From: Candidatus Peregrinibacteria bacterium GW2011_GWA2_33_10
GTDB lineage: Bacteria > Patescibacteriota > Gracilibacteria > UBA1369 > GWC2-33-13
Length of the DNA: 39,485 bases
NCBI GenBank assembly: GCA_000989565.1
Contig: LBOO01000020.1
Span: 1-39,485 of the forward strand
Reading direction: 5' to 3'
Shown: positions 27,206-33,921 of the stretch, piece by piece
Numbering within the stretch: position 1 is the stretch's first letter
How the letters are laid out: every line of letters begins with the position of its first letter
The notes under the pieces: model-generated
Databases searched by the model: none
What the model was told of the DNA's origin: nothing
The model's input: only the letters and a program-made list of their open reading frames with translations
Made by a program: the position numbers and the translations under genes

Positions 27206-29410
27206 TTAATTGTTAATCTTGGTAATCGGCGCAACGCTAAGAGCGAATTTTTTGATGCCATGAATTTTTTTTCGGAAAGAAATTGTAGCAATACCTCCAA
27301 TTATTTTTAAAACTTTTCCTTCTCCAAATGATGGATGATAAATATTATCTCCTTCCATGATATCGGTTTCTTGATAAATGTAAGTATCAAATTCATTGGG
27401 TATTGGTTTGAAATTAACCAAATTAAGATCAACTTTCGGTATATTGCTTTTAATTAACTTTTCCGGAATGTAATCCAAAAATTGAGATGGAGCATTTGTT
27501 TTATTTTCTCCATAAAGTTGCCGTTCGCGGGCGTGAATCAAATATAAATATTCCATTGCTCTGGTCATGCCAACGTACATAAGTCGGCGTTCTTCTTCCA
27601 TTTCATAAGGATCAAAAAGAGTTCTGGAATGAGGAAAAACTCCTTCTTCCAAACCAACTATGAATACATGCGGAAATTCCAATCCTTTCGCGGCGTGGAG
27701 GGTCATCATTGTTACTGCGTTATCTTTATCATCGAGTTGGTCAATGTCAGATATTAAAGAAACTTCCTCTAAAAATGTTGCTAATGAAATTTGAGGTTCC
27801 AAGGCATCATATTTGTTGGCTACAGTAATCAATTCTTGGATGTTTTGAAATCTTATTTCTCCTTCTTCTGAGCCTTCTTTTAAAAGGAAATCGCGGTATC
27901 CGGTGAAGGTGAGAATAGCTTTTATGACACCGGACGCGGGAAAGGTTTTATTGGCTTTAATAATATCTTGCCATTCTTCATAGAATTTTTTCAAAACTTC
28001 TTTTTTAGCTGATGAAAGTTCATTTATTAAATCAAGTTTTTGAAAAACTTGATAGAGAGACAAGCCGTAAGTGCTACTTTTTTGTTCCAATATTTCCAGT
28101 GTTTTTGGTCCTATTTTTCGAGGAGGAGTGTTGATGATTCGCATGAGACTTGTATTGTCATGAGGGTTTTGAGCCAATTTTAGATATGAGAGAATGTCTT
28201 TTACTTCTTTACGGGCGTAAAATTTTACACCACCGACTATTTTGTAAGGAACAGCGTTTTTCATAAATATTTCCTCAAGTACGCGAGATTGAGCATTGGT
28301 TCGATATAGAATGACAAATTTGGAATAGTTGGGATATTCTTCATTGGCAATTACTTTTTTTATTTCATGAATAATTAATTCTCCTTCGTGGCGTTCATTG
28401 TTTGCTGTCCAAAAATGGATTAATTCTCCTTCTTCTTTTTCAGTCCACATTTTTTTTTCTTTTCTGTTTTTGTTTTTTACAATTACTTCATGCGCAGCTT
28501 CCAAAATAATCGGAGAAGATCGATAGTTTTGTTCAAGAAGTATTATTTTTGCGTCAGGATAGTCTTTTTCAAAATGTAAAATGTTGCGCATGTCCGCTCC
28601 GCGCCAGCTATAAATGGATTGATCGGAGTCTCCGATCACGCATAAATTTCTATATTTGTTTGCCAAAATTTTAATCAAAAAATATTGAGCGTGATTAGTG
28701 TCTTGATATTCATCTACGGAAATAAATTTAAATCTTTCCTGATATTTGTCTAAAATTTCAGGTTCTTGCTGAAACAATTCTATAGTTTTCATTATTAAAT
28801 CGTCAAAATCCAGAGCCTGATTTTTAGCTAATTGTTTTTGATATTCTTTATAAATTTGATGTACTTTTTCCGTAAAATAATTGTTTACGAAATTACCATA
28901 CGCCTCGGGGGTTACCAAGTCGTTTTTTGCTCCCGATATTGAAGAAATAATTGCTTTCGGATTAATTTTTGTAGTATCAATATGTAAATTTTTCATTATT
29001 AATTTAACTAAAGATTGCTGATCAGCATCATCATAAATAGTAAAATTGTTTTCAAAATCCAAATGGTGGATTTCTTTTTTTAGGATTTTTACACAGATAG
29101 AGTGAAAGGTACCTACCAGGGGTATGTCGGTTTCTCTGCCGGTCATGTAAGACTGAATACTTTCCGGAGGTAGCTGCGGATGTAATAGTTTGAGAACCCT
29201 TTGTTTCATTTCATTTGCGGCTTTATTTGTAAATGTAACCGCCAATATATTCCATGGTGAAACATTTTTTTCTTTAACCAAATAAGCGATTCTACAAGTT
29301 AGGGTTCTGGTTTTACCGCTGCCTGCGCCAGCCATTATTAAAAGGGGTCCGGAAATATGCCGCACAGCATCTTTTTGCATGTTATTTAATTTTTCCAGAA
29401 GTTCTTTCAT
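27206..29410 (-). CDS. pcrA: UvrD/PcrA-type superfamily 1A DNA helicase
   Basis: A 3'-5' helicase for nucleotide-excision repair and clearing of proteins from DNA. The 734-residue protein carries 'LNNMQKDAVRH' (Q motif), Walker A 'GAGSGKTRTL' (about 28-34), 'VDEYQDTNHAQ' (Walker B), 'GDSDQSIYSWRGAD', 'LEQNYRSS', 'TMMTLHAAKGLEFPHVFIVGLEEG' and 'EEERRLMYVGMTRA'. The C-terminal Tudor-like part ('VYHPSFGEGKV' type, here 'IYHPSFGEGKVLKIIGG') favours PcrA/UvrD. Starts at ATG 29410. It is followed closely by ymdB. Confidence 0.96.
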   Translation of the reverse strand: MKELLEKLNNMQKDAVRHISGPLLIMAGAGSGKTRTLTCRIAYLVKEKNVSPWNILAVTFTNKAANEMKQRVLKLLHPQLPPESIQSYMTGRETDIPLVGTFHSICVKILKKEIHHLDFENNFTIYDDADQQSLVKLIMKNLHIDTTKINPKAIISSISGAKNDLVTPEAYGNFVNNYFTEKVHQIYKEYQKQLAKNQALDFDDLIMKTIELFQQEPEILDKYQERFKFISVDEYQDTNHAQYFLIKILANKYRNLCVIGDSDQSIYSWRGADMRNILHFEKDYPDAKIILLEQNYRSSPIILEAAHEVIVKNKNRKEKKMWTEKEEGELIHFWTANNERHEGELIIHEIKKVIANEEYPNYSKFVILYRTNAQSRVLEEIFMKNAVPYKIVGGVKFYARKEVKDILSYLKLAQNPHDNTSLMRIINTPPRKIGPKTLEILEQKSSTYGLSLYQVFQKLDLINELSSAKKEVLKKFYEEWQDIIKANKTFPASGVIKAILTFTGYRDFLLKEGSEEGEIRFQNIQELITVANKYDALEPQISLATFLEEVSLISDIDQLDDKDNAVTMMTLHAAKGLEFPHVFIVGLEEGVFPHSRTLFDPYEMEEERRLMYVGMTRAMEYLYLIHARERQLYGENKTNAPSQFLDYIPEKLIKSNIPKVDLNLVNFKPIPNEFDTYIYQETDIMEGDNIYHPSFGEGKVLKIIGGIATISFRKKIHGIKKFALSVAPITKINN

Positions 29411-29459
29411 AGTATTAAAAGAGTTGAAGTTGCGATTAATATACTATAAAAGAAGGATA

Positions 29460-29849
29460 CTATTCAAACTTTATTTGAAAACTGAACATTCCCATTGAGC
29501 ATAGGCCTTGGAGTTTTGTGTCGGGTTCTTGTTCAGGGATTTCGATTTCCGTGATTCCGGTTTGTGGTAGATATGTTCTGTATCCGATACCGGGAATAAC
29601 CAATGATGAAGAACAATCAAAAGTGCCGTTCGTAATCATTTTAATTGTTGTGGGAGTATTGGCTTTCGCATATGTCAGTGACGGAGAATATCCTCCGCGG
29701 GCTTTTATTTCAATGATTTGTCGACCATCTACAATGGAAACATTTTCTTTTTCGGATTCAGTGGGTGCAGAATTCGGGTTTCCTTTTAAGAGCCAGACTG
29801 AGCCGAAAATGAATATAATTCCCATGATGCTTAAGAGTATTGTTTTCAT
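29460..29849 (-). CDS. Membrane-anchored cupredoxin-like copper protein
   Basis: The 129-residue protein has an N-terminal membrane anchor (residues 4-22) and a beta-rich domain of the short cupredoxin type that often accompanies copper ATPases. Likely copper ligands are Cys79 ('FDCSSSLVIPG') and Cys117-x-Met119-x-Met121 ('LCSMGMFSFQI'). I chose ATG 29849 ('MKTILLSIMG'). A longer start at 29900 would add 17 odd residues and overlap the upstream gene by 41 bp. It is the last gene of the csoR-copA cluster, 10 nt after the HMA/SafE gene. A role in binding copper outside the membrane is inferred from context and ligands. Confidence 0.82.
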   Translation of the reverse strand: MKTILLSIMGIIFIFGSVWLLKGNPNSAPTESEKENVSIVDGRQIIEIKARGGYSPSLTYAKANTPTTIKMITNGTFDCSSSLVIPGIGYRTYLPQTGITEIEIPEQEPDTKLQGLCSMGMFSFQIKFE

Positions 29850-29859
29850 AAAGTCGAAT

Positions 29860-30888
29860 TTAAAAATTAAATATAGGAGCAATCCATCCGATTCCCACAA
29901 AAGTATTAATCAAATTAAAAATTGCAAATAAAATTACAATAAGACCGGCACTTTTGAAAAATATGCCTTTTTTTGCATTGTTGTGGATGCTAAATGAGCT
30001 GAAACTGATTAAGGCAAGCATAGGAAAAGATCCTAAAGCAAACGATAACATTGTTAATCCTCCGGAGAGGAAGCTTCCTGTGGAAAGAGTATAAATTTGC
30101 ATGGATTGAGTAAATCCGCAAGGAAGGAAAAAAGTGATAATTCCAACGAGCGCGGGTGTTAGTGTGTGATTAAGCTTTGTTACATTAAGCGCTTTTTGAG
30201 AGAGAAATTTCGGCATTGATGGTTGGAGTCTTTTTGTCCAATGAAATATATCTAAAAGGTTAAGTCCAAGAACGAACATAACCAGACCAATAATTATTCC
30301 TATTATAAAATTTGTAATCGGTCCAAGCTGGAAAGCTGAACCTAAAGCACCAATAGCACCTCCAAGAATAAAGAAGGAAATAATGCGTCCGAGGTGGAAA
30401 AGTACTTGTGGACGGATTTTGTCGCCTTCTTTGGCAAAAGTGGCGGACATTGATAGTAAAAGGCCTCCGACTACGGCCATGCAAGTGGAAAGCGACGCGA
30501 TAATGCCAACAACAAACGCTGTTGTATAGCTAACGTCATTTGTACTTACAAGATTAACTATGCCTAATTTTTGCATTAAAATAAAAAGAAATATAAATCC
30601 TAAAGCAATTGGTAGGGCAATTGAGAATTCTTGCCAATTAACTTTATTTTTTTGTTTTTCAGTTGATAATGTGTGTTTGGAAAGTAAGCCTGATAATTCT
30701 TTAACAATTTCATTATGAGACATATTGCCGAAATCTCCATAAATATCCACTGTCTGAGATTTAAGGCTGGATTTTACTGTTGATACTTTAGGATGCTCGT
30801 TTAATTCGGTTTCAGTTAGTATCTCACAGGCATTGCAATGCATGCCATTAATATGAAAAGTATGTTTTTTTTGGATTGTATTATTCAT
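29860..30888 (-). CDS. HMA domain fused to SafE/DsbD-like membrane transporter
   Basis: Residues 1-75 are a heavy-metal-associated domain with the copper motif 'GMHCNAC'. After a linker come six or more membrane helices of the sulfite-exporter/cytochrome c biogenesis (DsbD_2, SafE-like) type, with 'GIIASLSTCMAVVGGLLLSM' and 'FFLPCGFTQSMQIYTLSTGS'; these two halves, each with a conserved Cys or Pro-Cys, are typical. The 342-residue protein starts 3 nt after copA. Known relatives work in copper delivery to cytochrome oxidase or in thiol transfer; here copper transfer across the membrane is inferred from the fused metal domain and the neighbours. Confidence 0.88.
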   Translation of the reverse strand: MNNTIQKKHTFHINGMHCNACEILTETELNEHPKVSTVKSSLKSQTVDIYGDFGNMSHNEIVKELSGLLSKHTLSTEKQKNKVNWQEFSIALPIALGFIFLFILMQKLGIVNLVSTNDVSYTTAFVVGIIASLSTCMAVVGGLLLSMSATFAKEGDKIRPQVLFHLGRIISFFILGGAIGALGSAFQLGPITNFIIGIIIGLVMFVLGLNLLDIFHWTKRLQPSMPKFLSQKALNVTKLNHTLTPALVGIITFFLPCGFTQSMQIYTLSTGSFLSGGLTMLSFALGSFPMLALISFSSFSIHNNAKKGIFFKSAGLIVILFAIFNLINTFVGIGWIAPIFNF

Positions 30889-30891
30889 AAT

Positions 30892-33186
30892 TTAAAGTTT
30901 TTTAGCTTTTAAACGAAGAGAATTGGTAACAACTGAAACACTGGAGAATGCCATCGCGAGGCCGGCAAAAACCGGACTTAATAGCCATCCGAAAATCGGA
31001 TAAAAAGCTCCGCCGGCAAGAGGTATGCCAACGATGTTGTAAATGAAAGCCCAAAATAGGTTTTGTTTAATACCGCGCATGGTGATTTTTGATAATTTTA
31101 TGGCTTTAACCAGTTTTGAGATATCTCCATGAAGAAGAGTAATTCCGGCGGATTCGATGGCAACGTCGGTTCCGGTGGCCATGGCAATGCCAATATCAGC
31201 TTGCGCCAGAGCGGGAGCATCGTTTACTCCGTCTCCGGCCATGGCGACAATTTTTCCTTTATTTTGCAGTTCTTTAATTTTATTTAATTTATCTTCAGGT
31301 AAAACTTCAGCAACTATATCGTCAATGCCAACTTGGTCCGCTATATGACGGGCAGTGTTTTTGTCGTCGCCCGTGAGCATGACAACTTTTATTCCAAGTT
31401 TGTGTAAATTTTTAACTGCTTCGATAGCTTCTTTTTTTATGGCGTCTGACACAAAAGCGACTCCCAGCACTTCTTTTTCAGTGGCGAGAATTACAGGAGT
31501 TTTTCCGTTTAATGTGTCTTTTTCAAGTGATTTGGAATCAAATTTAAGGTTAAGATCAGAGATTAGTTTAGTGCTGCCGGCATAATATTCAATGTTATTG
31601 ATTTCTGCTTTGAGTCCTTTGCCTTTAATCGCGTTAAAGTTTTTTATTTGTGATAAGGGCAAGTTTTTTTCTTTGGCATAAGAAACAATGGCGTTAGCGA
31701 TAGGATGTTCTGATTTATTTTCTAAGGAGGCCAATATTGAAATAAGTTTATCGTCGGAATTTTTTGTGTGGTTTTTTATGGAAATCAGTTCAGGTTTTCC
31801 TTTTGTAATTGTTCCGGTTTTATCTACTACAACCACATCAACTTGATGAAGTTTTTCGAGAGTTGCCGCGTCTTTAATTAAAATTCCTTCACGCGCGCCT
31901 TTGCCTACTCCCACTATAATCGCGGTTGGTGTGGCCAAACCGAGGGCGCATGGACAAGCTATTACTAAAATTCCCACAAATGAAACCAGTCCAAATGATA
32001 AACTTTGAGAAAACCCCAAATAACTTGAACCGATAATCAGCCATGCTCCGAGCGAAACAAATGCTATAACAAGTACGATAGGAACAAATACAGCGGAAAT
32101 TTTATCAGCCAAGGCCTGAATCGGGGCTTTGCTGCCTTGAGCTTCTTCAACCATTTTTATGATTTGAGCCAGCATGGTTTCAGATCCGATTTTGGTAGCT
32201 TTAAATGTGAATGAACCGCTGGTATTGATTGTTCCGGCTATAATTATATCTCCTACATTTTTTTCCACAGGCATTGGTTCTCCGGAAATCATAGCTTCAT
32301 CAACATAAGAAGATCCTTCAGTAATAACTCCATCAACCGGAATTTTGCCCGCGGGTTTGACTATTATTAAATCATTATGAACAACCTGATCAATCGGAAT
32401 TTCTTGTTCTTTACCATCACGGACTACAAGAGCTGTTTTGGCTTGTAAATTTAAAAGTTTTTCAATCGCGTCTCCTGTTTTTAATTTTGATCGGGCTTCG
32501 AGATATTTCCCAAGCGCTATAAAAGTGATCACTATAATAGTTACATCGTAATATGTATTTTCAACATTTATATAAGGTTTTAAAGTTTCTTCAAACGCGC
32601 TGACCATAAAGCTATATGTAAACGCGACAGATGTTCCTATACCTATCAGGGTATCCATATTCGCTTTACCATAACGGAGAAAACGATAGAATCCAAGCAA
32701 GTACGGCTTGCCTATGATTAAAAGTATGTAAAGCGCCAACAGCGGCATTAGATGATGAAAAAATTCTGCCAAAACATAAGGCATTTCCGGAAATATTTTG
32801 AATCTTATTAGAATTTCCCATGTCATAACCAGAACACTGAAAATCGCCAATGGAATGGCAGATAAAACTTTTTTTCTCATGTTAGCGATTTCAGCAAGTT
32901 TTTCTTTTTTGGATTGATTAATCCCTGTATGAGCAGCGTGTTCATCGGGACTCATGCCCATACTTTCAGCTGTCGGCATATCAAGTGAATATCCCAAAGG
33001 TTCTATTTTTCGAGAGAGATGATGGGGGTCCACTTTTGTCTCGTCAAAAGAAACTTTAGCTGTTTCTGTCCCAAAGTTAACTTCAGCGGAATGAACACCT
33101 TCAAGTTTTTTAAAGGTTTTTTCTATAATGCCGGCGCAGGAAGCGCAATGCATGCCTTTTATTTTGAAAGTTTTTTCTGTATGCAT
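30892..33186 (-). CDS. copA: Copper-translocating P-type ATPase
   Basis: CopA pumps Cu(I) out of the cytoplasm. The 764-residue protein has one N-terminal HMA domain ('GMHCASCAGIIEKTF'), a short linker rich in His/Met ('MGMSPDEHAAHTG'), the actuator loop 'EAMISGEPMPVEK', the PIB-1 transmembrane metal site 'CPCALGLATPTAI' (about residue 410), the phosphorylation motif 'DKTGTITKG', the 'SEHPIANAI' nucleotide-site motif, 'MLTGDDKNTA' and 'GDGVNDAPALAQADIGIA'. The C-terminal helices contain 'YNIVGIPLAGG' and 'MAFSSVSVVTNSLRL', also PIB-1 marks. Starts at ATG 33186, one nt after the csoR stop, so it is translated from the csoR transcript. Confidence 0.97.
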   Translation of the reverse strand: MHTEKTFKIKGMHCASCAGIIEKTFKKLEGVHSAEVNFGTETAKVSFDETKVDPHHLSRKIEPLGYSLDMPTAESMGMSPDEHAAHTGINQSKKEKLAEIANMRKKVLSAIPLAIFSVLVMTWEILIRFKIFPEMPYVLAEFFHHLMPLLALYILLIIGKPYLLGFYRFLRYGKANMDTLIGIGTSVAFTYSFMVSAFEETLKPYINVENTYYDVTIIVITFIALGKYLEARSKLKTGDAIEKLLNLQAKTALVVRDGKEQEIPIDQVVHNDLIIVKPAGKIPVDGVITEGSSYVDEAMISGEPMPVEKNVGDIIIAGTINTSGSFTFKATKIGSETMLAQIIKMVEEAQGSKAPIQALADKISAVFVPIVLVIAFVSLGAWLIIGSSYLGFSQSLSFGLVSFVGILVIACPCALGLATPTAIIVGVGKGAREGILIKDAATLEKLHQVDVVVVDKTGTITKGKPELISIKNHTKNSDDKLISILASLENKSEHPIANAIVSYAKEKNLPLSQIKNFNAIKGKGLKAEINNIEYYAGSTKLISDLNLKFDSKSLEKDTLNGKTPVILATEKEVLGVAFVSDAIKKEAIEAVKNLHKLGIKVVMLTGDDKNTARHIADQVGIDDIVAEVLPEDKLNKIKELQNKGKIVAMAGDGVNDAPALAQADIGIAMATGTDVAIESAGITLLHGDISKLVKAIKLSKITMRGIKQNLFWAFIYNIVGIPLAGGAFYPIFGWLLSPVFAGLAMAFSSVSVVTNSLRLKAKKL

Positions 33187-33187
33187 A

Positions 33188-33457
33188 TTAGTTTGATAAA
33201 TTATAAATTTTTAATAATTCTTCAATTGTTTTATCTTTATCAACTTTGAGGCGATCGAGTACGCAAGCATCAAGATGTCCGGAGAGAAGATCTTTTTTTA
33301 CAGTTTTTAAAAGCCCAATAACGCTGTCCGCCTGTTGAATGATTTCCGGACAATATTTGTTTTGCTCGATCATGGAAATAACGGTTTCAAGTGTTCCTTT
33401 CGCTTGTTTAGCAAGCTTTAGAGATTTAATTTTTTTCGGAGTTAAGAAGTTTGTCAT
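33188..33457 (-). CDS. csoR: CsoR-type copper-sensing repressor
   Basis: CsoR/RcnR proteins (DUF156) are helical tetramers that leave DNA when Cu(I) is bound. The 89-residue protein has the copper triad Cys36 ('KYCPEII'), His61 and Cys65 ('SGHLDACVL'), with the same C-H-C pattern as copper CsoR rather than the nickel or cobalt RcnR set. It is the first gene of the cluster, followed one nt later by copA. A palindrome that overlaps its promoter is the likely operator, giving autoregulation of the whole cluster. Confidence 0.93.
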   Translation of the reverse strand: MTNFLTPKKIKSLKLAKQAKGTLETVISMIEQNKYCPEIIQQADSVIGLLKTVKKDLLSGHLDACVLDRLKVDKDKTIEELLKIYNLSN

Positions 33458-33480
33458 AGTTAAATTATTATGTGCCTACT

Positions 33481-33513
33481 ACCTAGGGTATAGGTTGTTT
33501 TGAAAAAAGTCAA
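33481..33513 (-). promoter_or_regulatory. csoR promoter with overlapping CsoR operator
   Basis: On the minus strand TTGACT (33513-33508) is the -35. The palindrome ACCTA-GGGTA-TAGGT (33481-33495, given on the plus strand) covers the -10 region; the best -10 candidates are TATACC (15-nt spacer) or TACCCT (17-nt spacer). CsoR operators are GC-centred inverted repeats placed over promoters. The site ends 23 bp before the csoR ATG. Confidence 0.65.
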
Positions 33514-33554
33514 GGGGAAAAAGAAAGCAATAGTGCCAGTAATAGTCTTTAGGG

Positions 33555-33579
33555 AAAAATTTGCTTGTAGCAAATTTTT
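33555..33579 (-). terminator. Intrinsic terminator behind tRNA-Tyr
   Basis: AAAAATTTGC (33555-33564) and GCAAATTTTT (33570-33579) form a perfect 10-bp inverted repeat around a 5-nt loop. Read leftward it ends in five T and begins at the CCA of tRNA-Tyr. Confidence 0.7.
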
Positions 33580-33663
33580 GGTGGGCAGGGAGGGATTCGA
33601 ACCCCCGAAGGCAGAGCCAGCAGATTTACAGTCTGCCCCGTTTGGCCACTTCGGTACCTGCCC
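33579..33663 (-). tRNA. tRNA-Tyr (anticodon GTA)
   Basis: An 85-nt class II tRNA with acceptor GGGCAGG/CCTGCCC, discriminator A and encoded CCA. The anticodon loop CTGTAAA gives GTA, a long variable arm is present (expected for bacterial tRNA-Tyr), and the T arm is GGGGG-TTCGAAT-CCCTCC-like. It follows tRNA-Thr by 50 bp and shares its promoter. Confidence 0.95.
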
Positions 33664-33669
33664 GTATTG

Positions 33670-33697
33670 GTGACCCGTAACCAGTGACCAGTGACCT
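33670..33697. repeat. Heptanucleotide repeat tract between the two tRNAs
   Basis: Four units of seven bases: GTGACCC, GTAACCA, GTGACCA, GTGACCT. The same loose consensus (G-Y-R-A-Y-C-A) recurs at 33850-33914 and 38225-38259. Confidence 0.75.
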
Positions 33698-33713
33698 GGA
33701 ATGGTTTTGGGAA

Positions 33714-33789
33714 TGGAGCCACCTGTCGGATTCGAACCGACGACCCACTGTTTACAAAACAGTTGCTCTACCAGCTGAGCTAAGGTGGC
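33714..33789 (-). tRNA. tRNA-Thr (anticodon TGT)
   Basis: A 76-nt tRNA: acceptor GCCACCT/AGGTGGC, discriminator T, encoded CCA. The D arm contains AGCTCAGCTGGTAGAGC, the anticodon stem ACTGT/ACAGT holds the loop TTTGTAA (anticodon TGT), and the T arm contains GGTTCGAATCC. It is first in a two-tRNA transcript with tRNA-Tyr. Its product would be one of the tRNAs sensed by the thr leader. Confidence 0.96.
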
Positions 33790-33818
33790 GAGATAGGTAG
33801 AGATTTAACGCACGGTTT

Positions 33819-33847
33819 AGTTTAGAAAAAAAGAGAAGGGGAGTCAA
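33819..33847 (-). promoter_or_regulatory. Promoter of the tRNA-Thr/tRNA-Tyr unit
   Basis: Reading leftward, TTGACT (33847-33842), 17 nt, then TAAACT (33824-33819). The predicted start near 33812 lies about 23 nt before tRNA-Thr. Confidence 0.7.
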
Positions 33848-33849
33848 TA

Positions 33850-33914
33850 GGGATTAGCGATCAGCAATCAGCGATCAGGAATGAAATGCCCTGCATTGTG
33901 GGGTTACTGATCGC
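33850..33914. repeat. Heptanucleotide repeats in both orientations
   Basis: Units GGGATTA, GCGATCA, GCAATCA, GCGATCA, GGAATGA run from 33850 to 33884. Two inverted units (GCGATCA, GTAACCC on the minus strand) lie at 33914-33901. AGCGATCAG and CTGATCGCT can pair, so the region may form a hairpin behind the 960-aa protein gene. Confidence 0.7.
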
Positions 33915-33921
33915 TTTATAT

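Noticed and set aside
29850-29900. Longer start of the cupredoxin-like protein
   Set aside because: It would add 17 residues before the signal anchor and overlap the preceding gene; the ATG at 29849 fits a signal peptide start.
33670-33914. CRISPR array
   Set aside because: Repeat units are only 7 bp and contiguous, without spacers; no cas genes are near.
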